Of a stretch of 64,000 nt of DNA, positions 42,813 to 52,487 are shown one piece after another. Source of the DNA: Pseudothermotoga sp. (GTDB lineage Bacteria; Thermotogota; Thermotogae; Thermotogales; DSM-5069); NCBI GenBank assembly GCA_025060105.1, contig JANXCS010000002.1, positions 124,001 to 188,000 on the forward strand. The letters are read 5' to 3'. Every line of letters starts with the position of its first letter. Within the stretch, counting starts at the first letter, position 1. Made by a program: the position numbers and the translations under genes. The notes under the pieces are model-generated. The model had not been told where the DNA came from. It saw only the letters and a program-made list of their open reading frames with translations, and ran no database searches.

Positions 42813-43506
42813 GCACGTTCACCTCTTCGGAGACGATCTTCCCATCGCGCATTCGAACAATGCGATCGCCACGTTTGGCCACATCGGGATCGTGCGTGAC
42901 CACAATTATAGTCTGACCTTCGCTGTTCAAATCTGAGAATATCTTGAGTATCTCTTCTCCACTCTTAGAATCTAGATTTCCAGTAGGTTCATCTGCGAGC
43001 AGTACGGCTGGTTTGTTTGCCAATGCTCTGGCTATGGCAACTCTTTGCATTTGTCCACCGGAAAGTTGCGTGGGTTTATGGTGCATTCTGTCACCCAAAC
43101 CTACCAACTCTAGCAGCTCTTTTGCCCTATTCCTTCTCAGTTGTCTTGGAACACCAGCGTATATCATTGGAAGCTCAACGTTCTCAAGAGCAGTGAGACG
43201 AGGAAGAAGATTGAATTGTTGGAAAACGAAACCTATCATCTTGTTTCTGATCCTGGCGAGTTGGTTATCGTTCAGTTTCGATACGGGTGTTGAATCGATG
43301 TATATTTCACCATCGTCTGGTTTGTCCAAACATCCCATGACGTGTAGCAATGTTGATTTACCACTTCCCGATGGTCCCATAACTATCAAGAACTCACCCT
43401 CTTCAACTGTAAGGCTCACTCCATCGAGTGCTCTCACCTCATTGTCACCCATTCTGTAGATTTTCCTAACGTTCTCAACCCTTATGATTTCCGCCACACC
43501 GTTCAC
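42805..43506 (-). CDS. MacB/LolD-type ABC transporter ATP-binding protein
   Basis: 233 residues from GTG. Walker A GPSGSGKST near residue 46, Q-loop VFQQFNLLPRLTALENVELPMIYAG, signature LSGGQMQRVAIARALANKP and Walker B LLADEPTGNLDSKSGEEIL, then the switch His in VVTHDPDVAKRGDR. It powers the FtsX-like permease. The start overlaps the stop of the adaptor gene. Confidence 0.93.
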   Translation of the reverse strand: MNGVAEIIRVENVRKIYRMGDNEVRALDGVSLTVEEGEFLIVMGPSGSGKSTLLHVMGCLDKPDDGEIYIDSTPVSKLNDNQLARIRNKMIGFVFQQFNLLPRLTALENVELPMIYAGVPRQLRRNRAKELLELVGLGDRMHHKPTQLSGGQMQRVAIARALANKPAVLLADEPTGNLDSKSGEEILKIFSDLNSEGQTIIVVTHDPDVAKRGDRIVRMRDGKIVSEEVNVRA

Positions 43507-44690
43507 CTCGTTGGTCCAGGACCAAAACCAGGTATGGGCCCAAATGTTTGAGAAGTGCGGTTTGCACTCGTCGTTCTTCCAGTGACTAGTACAACTTCTC
43601 CCTCCGCCAAGCCACTCAAAACCTCGTAAAAATTGCTTGTTCTTACTCCTACACTGATCTCTCTATCTTCTGTGGTACCATCTTTCTTTTTCACCGTCAC
43701 GTAAGACTTCCCCGACACGAACTTAACAGCGTTCACTGGTACAGCGATCACATTCTCTTTACTCAAAGTGACGATATTGACCTCACAGGAGAGACCAGGT
43801 ATAACCCTGCTGGTTTGAGCCTGTATACTTGCGCGTCCCAGCGATGGTCTCTGCCCCGTAGAGAGTTGATTTCTCAATTGTTGCAACCTCTGCTGCACCT
43901 GAGCTTGGTCCATTCCTTGGAACTGATTCCTGAACTGTTGAAACACTTGTTGAATTTGTGATCGCTCCGCACTGGAGAGTTGTGAGATATCCAGATTAAG
44001 CACATCAAGTTCTATGGGTACAACAACTATGCCACCCGAAGTTTCGGCAACGCTTGAAACATAACTGACCCTCGCTCCCAACCTCAAACCTTCGATTGCG
44101 TCGAAACTAACCGTGGCAACTTGTCCAACGGCGATTTTTGAATAATCCACCTCATCCACTGAAGCTGAAATATAAAGCTTCTCAAGATTAACAACTCGAG
44201 CGAGGGTTTTTCCAGTGTTCACCAAATCACCTTGTTTCACATCCAAAGAGGTAACTACTCCGCTTATTGGACTGACTATCTTGCAATTCTCAAGGTCTCT
44301 TTTTGCAAGCTCAAGTTCTATTTCGCGTTGCTGTATTAAAAGTTTGGAACCAGAATTCTTTGCCGTCTCATAATTTTGAAGCGCTTTGATGTAAGCTAAT
44401 TTATACTCAGTGTCATCGATTTCAACGAGTACATCACCCGCTTTGACTTGATCACCTTTATTCACTAACACTTTCTTCACTATACCGGACACCAACGTCC
44501 TTATGTCGGCATACTCTCTCGCTTGAACAGTTCCAGACAATGTAACGGTGTCTATCAGATTCATCTTGGAAACTGTGTATTCACTGACTTGTACCGTGGT
44601 GGTTTGAACCGTGTTTCTGTTGCTACAAGCTGTTAAAATAAAAATGAAAGAAAGAAAAACCAACATCAATCGCAACTTGTGCACTCTCAT
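43503..44690 (-). CDS. MacA/HlyD-type membrane-fusion adaptor lipoprotein
   Basis: 395 residues, lipoprotein signal with TACS lipobox. LVSGIVKKVLVNKGDQVKAGDVLVEIDDTEY is the first half of the lipoyl domain, a short helical hairpin follows, and SPISGVVTSLDVKQGDLVNTGKTLARV is the second half; then beta-barrel and membrane-proximal domains. A Gln-rich coil (VFQQFRNQFQGMDQAQVQQRLQQLRN, about residues 245-275) is inserted in the beta-barrel region. It bridges the MacB-like pump and the TolC-like proteins. Confidence 0.85.
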   Translation of the reverse strand: MRVHKLRLMLVFLSFIFILTACSNRNTVQTTTVQVSEYTVSKMNLIDTVTLSGTVQAREYADIRTLVSGIVKKVLVNKGDQVKAGDVLVEIDDTEYKLAYIKALQNYETAKNSGSKLLIQQREIELELAKRDLENCKIVSPISGVVTSLDVKQGDLVNTGKTLARVVNLEKLYISASVDEVDYSKIAVGQVATVSFDAIEGLRLGARVSYVSSVAETSGGIVVVPIELDVLNLDISQLSSAERSQIQQVFQQFRNQFQGMDQAQVQQRLQQLRNQLSTGQRPSLGRASIQAQTSRVIPGLSCEVNIVTLSKENVIAVPVNAVKFVSGKSYVTVKKKDGTTEDREISVGVRTSNFYEVLSGLAEGEVVLVTGRTTSANRTSQTFGPIPGFGPGPTR

Positions 44691-45997
44691 GCACCTCCTG
44701 AAGCTTCAACCAAATCTATTCCTAAGACCATTAATAAGTTGAGCTTACTCGCCAAAAGATCCAGTTCAGCTTTGAAAAGCTCAAGCTCCGCCTCTTCCAC
44801 ATCGAGTGCGGCTGTTTCGAGATCTCGCGACGAGACAAACTCTTTCTTCTTATTCAAACGATCCAAATTCATCCTTTTGAGTTCTAGGTCCAGTTCTACG
44901 ACCGCTTTGGAAATTTCAGCAATTTTTATCGATGCGTAGGAATCTCTCACCGCTTTCTCTAAGTTTTGCAACTTCTCTTCGTATACTGCTCGCTGCAAGT
45001 TAAATTTCTGCTGCGTCAATTTGTAACTGTGCAACTTTTCTCCGCGATCTAACAAATTGTAGCTGAGCGCGAAACCGAGTGAGATGGAAAAATTCTTCTC
45101 CTCTTTCAGAGTAACCCCAGCTGTAACAGTTGGATTTGGTAACCATGTTTGATAGGATCTTTCATTCTGTTTTTTTGCGATCTCTAGGTCGATGAATGAA
45201 GCTTGTACATCGTATCTCGCCTTAATCGTTTCGAGTGCTTCTTGTTCACTGGGTAATTTTGAAGTCATCTGGCGCAATCGAGCCATCATGGTATCCAAAA
45301 CGGTTTGTGGGTAATTCTTAGAAACACTGAACTTAGCCTGACTGAGCTTTTCTAGCTGTAAAGTGAAGTTTTGCAACTGCTTTTGAGCGCTCACGATATC
45401 TTCGAAGGCAACACTTCCAACTTCGTATGCTTTACGTAACTCTTCAACCTGTTCATTCAAAAGTTGAAGTCTTCTAGATGTGATGTTCAACTTTTTCGCG
45501 TAGTAGAAGCTGTTGAAAACGTCGTTCACCACGTTCAAAAAAATGCTGTTCTTCACAGACAAAAGTTTCCACGCAGCTTCAAAAAGATTCTTTTGCTTTT
45601 CAAGTTGTTGCAGATCAAAATTGGAGAATAAGTCTCTCGAGACGAAAAAAGTCCAACCACTGTCTTTCCATTCTTCAAGGGAAGAATGATAACTCCAACT
45701 GTTTTTGATCGAAAAGTTGAAACCAGCCACGTTTGGGAAAGTTATGGACACAGGTATACTGGTAGAGTAAGTAACATCGGTACCTGAAATCGACGCTGAA
45801 ATACTGAGTCTATCCAAACCGATGTATGGTACTAGCATCGTTTTATCCTTTTTGACCTGAAATTCAATTTCTTCATAACTCAGCTTGGCAGACAGATAAT
45901 TCACATCGGATTGCAAGCTCTTCTGAACCTCATCCATGAAAGCTGCCAGGACAAATCCTGACAGTAACAAAACTAAAAGCAACATTACTTTTTTCAT
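44687..45997 (-). CDS. TolC-family outer-envelope protein, long form
   Basis: 436 residues, signal peptide VMLLLVLLLSGFVLA. Two repeats of long alpha-helical hairpins, for example LQLLNEQVEELRKAYEVGSVAFEDIVSAQKQLQNF and LDRLNKKKEFVSSRDLETAALDVEEAELELFKAELDLLASKL, with beta-rich segments between. This is the outer membrane efflux protein (OEP) pattern. In Thermotogota it would lie in the outer toga. Near normal TolC length. Four-base overlap with the adaptor gene. Confidence 0.75.
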   Translation of the reverse strand: MKKVMLLLVLLLSGFVLAAFMDEVQKSLQSDVNYLSAKLSYEEIEFQVKKDKTMLVPYIGLDRLSISASISGTDVTYSTSIPVSITFPNVAGFNFSIKNSWSYHSSLEEWKDSGWTFFVSRDLFSNFDLQQLEKQKNLFEAAWKLLSVKNSIFLNVVNDVFNSFYYAKKLNITSRRLQLLNEQVEELRKAYEVGSVAFEDIVSAQKQLQNFTLQLEKLSQAKFSVSKNYPQTVLDTMMARLRQMTSKLPSEQEALETIKARYDVQASFIDLEIAKKQNERSYQTWLPNPTVTAGVTLKEEKNFSISLGFALSYNLLDRGEKLHSYKLTQQKFNLQRAVYEEKLQNLEKAVRDSYASIKIAEISKAVVELDLELKRMNLDRLNKKKEFVSSRDLETAALDVEEAELELFKAELDLLASKLNLLMVLGIDLVEASGGA

Positions 45998-46003
45998 GTT
46001 ACA

Positions 46004-47014
46004 TCACTCTCCAAGGGTTGCTGCAAGCATCTTTGAAAAGTCTTGTTCTACATCCACGTGAATATTGCATATACTCTTCAGAAGGGATTTGAGTTGTGTT
46101 AGAAACGTTCTCCTCGCATTTGCGTAGGACAGCTTGGCGCTCAGAACATCCTTCTCGGATGCGACCCCAGCACTGTAGTTCTTCTGCACTGTGTCGAGCT
46201 GTAGTCTTGCGACATCTACCTTTTCAATTTGCGCTTGAATAGATTTTATATTGTTTTTAATTGACTGAATTTGGCTTTCGTAGGACTTTCTCAAAGTTTG
46301 TAAGTACAACTGAACATCGGCTTGAGCTTTTTTCAAATTCCTTTCGTAATAATTCTTCATATATTGGGATGGATTCACCAATCCGTCCAAATCCATCTGT
46401 GCAAGTTGAACATTCAATCTGGCTATAGCGAGCGTTAAAGATTTGTCCATCAGCTGCTCAACAGTTGGCAATGAAAAATTCAGATTCAACTTAGTTGGCA
46501 TTTCAACTTTGATGTTGGCACCTATGAGACTTTCGAAATCTCGTTTCGCTTGTTCTAACGAAAGCTTTGCAGCTTCAAGGTCTCTTTGAGCTTCAATCAG
46601 TGTGGCGCTAGCACTCTTAAGTTCTTGAATCGTTCCAACACCTTTTTCATACAAACCTTTCTTTTCCCTGTTATCGATCTCTGCTATTTGAAGATTCAGT
46701 TGTGCTATTTCGAGAGCAATTTGACTCTCGATTGTTCCGAAATAAACATCGAGAAAGTCACTGAGAAAATTTTTCAGAGATTCTCTGTAACTGTTTTCGG
46801 ATCTCAGCTTGGAAAGTTCTGCAGAGAGTTCCTGCCTTTTATTTTTCGCTTCAAGCAAAGCTTTTTGATAATCGTCCTCAGCTTGCTGACGATCCAGTAC
46901 AAGCTTTAAATACGCTGGGCTGTTATTTTTAGCACTCTCTAGAGCATCTATAACTCCACCAAAGAGCATACAACCGATCAGAACCAAAAACATTAAAAAC
47001 ATTCTACGCCTCAT
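46004..47014 (-). CDS. TolC-family protein, short form
   Basis: 336 residues with a signal peptide (FLMFLVLIGCMLFGG). Long coiled helices (DYQKALLEAKNKRQELSAELSKL, NLQIAEIDNREKKGLYEKGVGTIQELKSASATLIEAQRDLEAAKLSLEQAK) show the OEP pattern, but the protein is about 100 residues shorter than the next one and has little beta-strand sequence. It may be a partner subunit or an adaptor-like variant of the tandem pair. First gene of the efflux operon. Confidence 0.68.
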   Translation of the reverse strand: MRRRMFLMFLVLIGCMLFGGVIDALESAKNNSPAYLKLVLDRQQAEDDYQKALLEAKNKRQELSAELSKLRSENSYRESLKNFLSDFLDVYFGTIESQIALEIAQLNLQIAEIDNREKKGLYEKGVGTIQELKSASATLIEAQRDLEAAKLSLEQAKRDFESLIGANIKVEMPTKLNLNFSLPTVEQLMDKSLTLAIARLNVQLAQMDLDGLVNPSQYMKNYYERNLKKAQADVQLYLQTLRKSYESQIQSIKNNIKSIQAQIEKVDVARLQLDTVQKNYSAGVASEKDVLSAKLSYANARRTFLTQLKSLLKSICNIHVDVEQDFSKMLAATLGE

Positions 47015-47106
47015 TTTTCAACCCTCCTGCTTTTTCGCCTTCTATCATCATTTTAGATCCTCGAATGATCAACATTTTTATTCTTAATGGTTTTCTAATG
47101 TTAGAG

Positions 47107-48855
47107 TTAACCAGCACCGATCTTGCTTCCCCCAGCCCCAGAACCAACAGTTCCACCTCTGAAATTGCTAGAAGAAGATGTCTGTGCGATCGTTTGTGAA
47201 GCCGTTTGAACCATGGATGGAATCACATCCAACATCTTCGGTTGAGCAAGGATAAGATTTGTGACGGATGTCTCAGCGGGTGGGTTGAGCTTCTTGAAAT
47301 TTTCTGCAACCGTTTTTGCGATACCCAAAGCTGTTGCATAAACTATGTACTCGTCCCACATAGCGATAGACTGCGGAGGATACATCGAAAGAGCGGAAAA
47401 ATCCAACAAGAATCTTTCAAAGTTTTTCCATCTCAAGTAGTAAAGTAGACCTTCCTTCGTCCATCTTGAGAAGACATCTTTCCTCATAAGAAAGATAGCT
47501 ATGCCCACTGAAATACACAAAAACATCATGGTTCTTATATAAACAATCATCGGACGATGTTCTGCACCAAAATTAGTCAGAACAATCAATATGGTCAAAG
47601 GTACGAACACACAAAAGATCGCTGCAAAGCTTTTCACAGTCTTATTGCCTTTCTCATCCATGAATTCCTTTTCCCTAATTTTATGTAGAACCTCCATTTG
47701 CCATTTTCTGAAATTTTGTAAGAATTTTCTTGCGCTGGATTCTTTCTGAACAGATTTTTTGAAAGAGTTGAAGTCCAATCTATTCTCTGAAATGAAACCA
47801 TCGAACACCCTTATGAAGCTGTCTTTGGAGACATCGGTCAGAAATTCTATTGCTTCGATTTCTCCCGTTTGCCCTGTGACGATCCTTGCTTTCTTTTCTC
47901 TCACTGCATTGAGCAATACACTGTTTAAACCATGTTCATCAGGAGTGGAGCATAGTCTTCTCACCACACCATTGACTATGTCCGGCGAATCTTTGTAAGG
48001 GATTTCCCTTTCATATTCAGCATCATAAACGACAGAAAACTCTTTACCAAACTTTCTGTAAATGAATACGGGGACCAACAACACAAATGAACCATAGGTT
48101 AAAGCGAAGATCGTACCAAAGTAATTTTTCTGCAGATACCTTTTCTCATGAATCAAAATCTCGCTCAAAGAAACATTTTCACTGCGCTTGAATCGAATGG
48201 GCAAAATTTTTGCGAAAACATACCTTCCCTCAACAAACGTTTCAGGTGGAACGTTTTTGAAGATGAATCGTAACATGTTACCATTCTTCTGCGAACTCAC
48301 CATCAATCCCCAGGGATGCTGATAAACAATTGGTTGGCCGAATTCGCTTGGAAAAACAATTCTAACGTCCAGTTTTTTGGTAACCACTGGAGCTTCTGCT
48401 GCGTATTTGATGAACAACTGTGTGAAATCTTTCCCCTGGATGAGAAGGTTTTTAACTTTGTAACTGAATTTCAACTCGATGATCAAACCATCCTTTGGTA
48501 CCTGGACATATTCTTCCATCGAACGGCTGAACTGGAGAAAGACATCTATGTTTCTTGGCCCAAACCTCTTGAATTGAACCCCTCCGAGTAGCGGTGGTCC
48601 TTGCAAAATATCGTAATGAAAATCTTCTATCAGTGTTCCTTCTGGCATCTCAAGGCTCCATGTAACGTAACGGAAAGGCTTGATGAACCTCATAGTGAAT
48701 GTCTCCGTAATGTTTGCTGTTCCATCACCTTCCATGAGTAACGTGTAAGTCCTAGTTGGAAGCTCGAAAAGTCCATTTGAGGGCCGATTTGTGACAAACA
48801 ACAAGATAAGAAACACGATTGACGCCACTAAAAATGGTACGGTTCGTTTGAACAT
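47107..48855 (-). CDS. DUF2207 membrane protein
   Basis: 582 residues. N-terminal signal/anchor, then a periplasmic DUF2207 domain (GDGTANITETFTMRFIKPFRYVTWSLEMPEGT), membrane helix near 245-265, cytosolic part (DIVNGVVRRLCSTPDEHGLNSVLLNAVREKKARIV), two more helices near 425-475 and a Gly/Ser-rich tail GGTVGSGAGGSKIGAG. The family is widespread but without an assigned function. Last gene of the DUF2089 operon. Confidence 0.75.
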   Translation of the reverse strand: MFKRTVPFLVASIVFLILLFVTNRPSNGLFELPTRTYTLLMEGDGTANITETFTMRFIKPFRYVTWSLEMPEGTLIEDFHYDILQGPPLLGGVQFKRFGPRNIDVFLQFSRSMEEYVQVPKDGLIIELKFSYKVKNLLIQGKDFTQLFIKYAAEAPVVTKKLDVRIVFPSEFGQPIVYQHPWGLMVSSQKNGNMLRFIFKNVPPETFVEGRYVFAKILPIRFKRSENVSLSEILIHEKRYLQKNYFGTIFALTYGSFVLLVPVFIYRKFGKEFSVVYDAEYEREIPYKDSPDIVNGVVRRLCSTPDEHGLNSVLLNAVREKKARIVTGQTGEIEAIEFLTDVSKDSFIRVFDGFISENRLDFNSFKKSVQKESSARKFLQNFRKWQMEVLHKIREKEFMDEKGNKTVKSFAAIFCVFVPLTILIVLTNFGAEHRPMIVYIRTMMFLCISVGIAIFLMRKDVFSRWTKEGLLYYLRWKNFERFLLDFSALSMYPPQSIAMWDEYIVYATALGIAKTVAENFKKLNPPAETSVTNLILAQPKMLDVIPSMVQTASQTIAQTSSSSNFRGGTVGSGAGGSKIGAG

Positions 48856-48856
48856 C

Positions 48857-49660
48857 TTAGCTCAACTCCTCGAGCATTCGTTTTGCTTCCTCATAGCTCA
48901 ACTTCCCCTCAGCAACGAGTCTGAGTATCCTTCTCTCGATTTCTTCCACCCGTTCTCTCTTACTCATAACTTTGACTCTCACGTCTCCAGAAACAGTTGA
49001 AACTATTATCCTCATTCGCCCATCGCCAAAAACGTACTCGTTACCATGACGGCTGTACCCAACATTAGAGGTCAATTCTCCACTCGCGCTCTTCAAGATC
49101 AACTTCATATTCGGTAAACCTACAACGTTCAACTCTACGTCTCCACTCACGGTATTCAAAAGCCAGTCATGTTCTCTACACTCCAGTTTGTTCACAATCA
49201 CATCTCCACTTGCGTTACTGATAACCAATCTTTCTACGTCAATGGCTGAAAGTACAACATCTCCGGAAACTGATTTGACCTCAACATTCCGTGATCTACA
49301 ATTTTCAAGAATGATCTCACCTGAAACTGTTCTGAACATGCATTTTTCCGCATTCACTGATGAAACTTGAACATCTGCGGAGACGGAATTAACAAAAATC
49401 GACGCTAGATCCACGGGAATGTGTAGTTCCAACTGTTCTGAAGAACTCGAACTGAAACCAAGCAAACCAAAAATTCCGCTCTCAATCTTTTTCGCATCTA
49501 TGATCAACGCATTGCCATCGATACGAACATCGGGTTCGATCTCCTCGAAAAACAATTTGAAACTTCTTTCTGGACTTCTCGTGACCTTTAAATTCCCACT
49601 GGTGATCTTTACTCGAACTTCACTGACTTGTTTTTCTATCGAAATGAACTTTTTTTCCAC
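48857..49660 (-). CDS. DUF4097 beta-solenoid protein with C-terminal SHOCT-like helix pair
   Basis: 267 residues from the GTG at 49660 behind GGAGGTGA; the longer frame includes that site. Repeated strands SVSADVQVSSV, TVSGEIILENC, SVSGDVVLSAI, NASGDVIVNKL, TVSGDVELNVV, SASGELTSNVG, TVSGDVRVKVM form a right-handed solenoid typical of DUF4097 proteins. The end (VEEIERRILRLVAEGKLSYEEAKRMLEEL) is a SHOCT/YvlB-type helical pair. DUF4097 genes often accompany envelope-stress regulators (LiaG/YvlB). No signal peptide, so probably cytosolic or membrane-bound through partners. Confidence 0.75.
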   Translation of the reverse strand: MEKKFISIEKQVSEVRVKITSGNLKVTRSPERSFKLFFEEIEPDVRIDGNALIIDAKKIESGIFGLLGFSSSSSEQLELHIPVDLASIFVNSVSADVQVSSVNAEKCMFRTVSGEIILENCRSRNVEVKSVSGDVVLSAIDVERLVISNASGDVIVNKLECREHDWLLNTVSGDVELNVVGLPNMKLILKSASGELTSNVGYSRHGNEYVFGDGRMRIIVSTVSGDVRVKVMSKRERVEEIERRILRLVAEGKLSYEEAKRMLEELS

Positions 49661-49671
49661 AGCTTCACCTC

Positions 49672-49896
49672 CTAAAAACCCATGAATCTGATGATCACCC
49701 ATATGACGACGATCTCACCGACGATGTAAAACAATATCGGTATGACATTCCCTAACAACAGAAGAAAAGCGTACAGTGCTACGAAGAAAGCGTAAGTCAT
49801 GGCTATGGATCTCACTTTAATCTGAAGAAGTTTGTATCCTATGTACGCTAGAAGCAAAGCCCCTATAATGCCAACTATTATTTTGAAAATCAGCAT
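49672..49896 (-). CDS. Small two-to-three-helix membrane protein
   Basis: 74 residues, almost all hydrophobic: IIVGIIGALLLAYIGYKLLQI, YAFFVALYAFLLLLGNVIPILFYIVGEIVVIWVII. Three predicted helices with few charges. I recognise no family. It lies between the DUF2089 regulator and the DUF4097 gene, two bases after the former, so it is a likely membrane component of the same system, similar in place to LiaI-type small proteins. Confidence 0.6.
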   Translation of the reverse strand: MLIFKIIVGIIGALLLAYIGYKLLQIKVRSIAMTYAFFVALYAFLLLLGNVIPILFYIVGEIVVIWVIIRFMGF

Positions 49897-49898
49897 AG

Positions 49899-50276
49899 TT
49901 ACACGCCTTCCTTGAGTTTTCTAATTTTTTCAAGAGCCTCCTGTGCGGATATTTCTCCTCTCTCGAGACTTTCCAAGACCTCGTTCACTTGTCTTTCTTG
50001 CTGGACCTCCACAGCCTCATAACCCAACGTTTTGACGATGGCCTCGAGCCTCGATCGAGCTGTGGGATAAGAAATTCCAAGTTCCTTTTGAACCTCACTG
50101 AGATTCCCCCGAGCTTTTATGAAAATCCTTAGAAAGCTCAATTGCTCCGGTGAAAGTCTGAAAAATTCTTCCAGTTCGAACTTTCCCCTTATTGTCGTTC
50201 CACACGACGGGCAACTGAGCTCAGTTATCAACAATTGATTATCACAAACGGGACACCTCGAGATCACACGCGCCAT
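49899..50276 (-). CDS. DUF2089 zinc-ribbon/helix-turn-helix regulator
   Basis: 125 residues. N-terminal zinc ribbon SRCPVCDNQLLITELSCPSCG, helix-turn-helix LSFLRIFIKARGNLSEVQKELGISYPTARSRLEAIVKTLGY (about 47-87) and a SHOCT-like C-terminal pair VNEVLESLERGEISAQEALEKIRKLKEG, the same type as the end of the DUF4097 protein. It is a likely DNA-binding regulator. Its own promoter is overlaid by two palindromes, so autoregulation is likely. Ribosome site AAGAGGTGAT. Confidence 0.78.
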   Translation of the reverse strand: MARVISRCPVCDNQLLITELSCPSCGTTIRGKFELEEFFRLSPEQLSFLRIFIKARGNLSEVQKELGISYPTARSRLEAIVKTLGYEAVEVQQERQVNEVLESLERGEISAQEALEKIRKLKEGV

Positions 50277-50298
50277 TCAAATCACCTCTTTCAATTTA

Positions 50299-50314
50299 TT
50301 TAGTTTGAACTAAA
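50299..50314 (-). promoter_or_regulatory. Operator candidate at the DUF2089 transcription start
   Basis: Perfect palindrome TTTAGTT-TG-AACTAAA, 7-bp arms. It lies just after the -10 box, covering the expected transcription start. Confidence 0.6.
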
Positions 50315-50317
50315 AAT

Positions 50318-50346
50318 ATTTTAGTCTAAGACTCAAACTTTGTCAA
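50318..50346 (-). promoter_or_regulatory. Consensus promoter of the DUF2089 operon
   Basis: Minus strand: perfect TTGACA (50341-50346), 17-base spacer, TAAAAT (50318-50323). Confidence 0.75.
50323..50333 (-). promoter_or_regulatory. Second palindrome within the promoter spacer
   Basis: AGTCT-A-AGACT lies between -35 and -10. With the palindrome at 50299-50314, it makes two symmetric sites within 35 bases. Confidence 0.4.
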
Positions 50347-50392
50347 GTACATGTTGGTGTAACATGAAAAGCGATGAATCTGTCCATACAGT

Positions 50393-50401
50393 TGGTACAA
50401 T
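50393..50401 (+). promoter_or_regulatory. Extended -10 promoter of pyrH
   Basis: TGGTACAAT (TG-N-TACAAT) just upstream of the GGGAGGGG ribosome site; the leader would be about 16-18 bases. Confidence 0.45.
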
Positions 50402-50423
50402 CCTGAGGGAGGGGATTCAAAAT

Positions 50424-51125
50424 ATGTACAAGAGAGTGTTGATAAAGCTCAGTGGGGAAGTCATGTGCGGTGAAGGCTCAAGGGGGTTCGATAGGGAGAA
50501 CATAGACTTTCTGGTTAGACAACTTTCGCGAGTAGTTGAGTATGGCGTGAACGTTGGTATCGTTATAGGAGCGGGAAACATATTCAGAGGAGAAGAATTG
50601 GTAGATCTCCCACATTCGCTTGCTGACCAGATAGGCATGTTGGGAACAGTTATCAACGCTCTGTACTTGAAAGGGGCTTTGCAAAGAGTTGGTATAAAGT
50701 GTGTTGTCGTGTCTCAGATAAGTTCACTTCCATCCATAAGGCCGATCCACTATGACGATATAAATCTCTACTTTGACGCAGGTTATGTGGTCATTTTTGC
50801 AGGTGGTACTAGCAATCCTTTCTTCACAACGGATACCGCTGCAGCCTTGAGAGCAGTCGAAATGGGTGCAGACCTTTTGATCAAAGCAACGAAAGTTGAT
50901 GGAGTTTATGATAGTGATCCAAGAAAGAACAAGAGTGCAAAAAAATTTGAACGATTGTCCTACCAAGATGCGATAAAATTGGGCTTGAAAGTGATGGATA
51001 CCGAAGCGTTTTCCATATGCGGAAGGTACAAGTTACCCATAGTTGTGCTTAACTTTTTCGAAGAAGATGCTCTACTGAAAGCTGTCAAAGGTGAGCCAGT
51101 TGGTAGTTACATTTCACCCGAGTGA
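50424..51125 (+). CDS. pyrH: Uridylate kinase PyrH
   Basis: 233 residues from the ATG at 50424, with GGGAGGGG 9 bases before; the longer frame passes through the promoter. YKRVLIKLSGEVMCG, VGIVIGAGNIFRG, DQIGMLGTVINALYLKGAL, FAGGTSNPFFTTDTAAALRAVEMGADLLIKATKVDGVYDSDP are diagnostic of bacterial UMP kinases of the amino-acid-kinase fold. It phosphorylates UMP to UDP and is usually GTP-activated and UTP-inhibited. The eno gene follows after 12 bases. Confidence 0.96.
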   Translation: MYKRVLIKLSGEVMCGEGSRGFDRENIDFLVRQLSRVVEYGVNVGIVIGAGNIFRGEELVDLPHSLADQIGMLGTVINALYLKGALQRVGIKCVVVSQISSLPSIRPIHYDDINLYFDAGYVVIFAGGTSNPFFTTDTAAALRAVEMGADLLIKATKVDGVYDSDPRKNKSAKKFERLSYQDAIKLGLKVMDTEAFSICGRYKLPIVVLNFFEEDALLKAVKGEPVGSYISPE

Positions 51126-51137
51126 GGAGGTGGATAG

Positions 51138-52424
<1,287 letters not shown>

Positions 52425-52444
52425 AACTTGATCAATTCGAATCG

Positions 52445-52468
52445 GCGCGGCGACACGCCGCGCTTTTT
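52445..52468 (+). terminator. Intrinsic terminator after eno
   Basis: Stem GCGCGGCG/CGCCGCGC with loop ACA followed by TTTTT. It ends 19 bases before the next start. Confidence 0.9.
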
Positions 52469-52487
52469 GATCGGCTGGTGAGAACGG

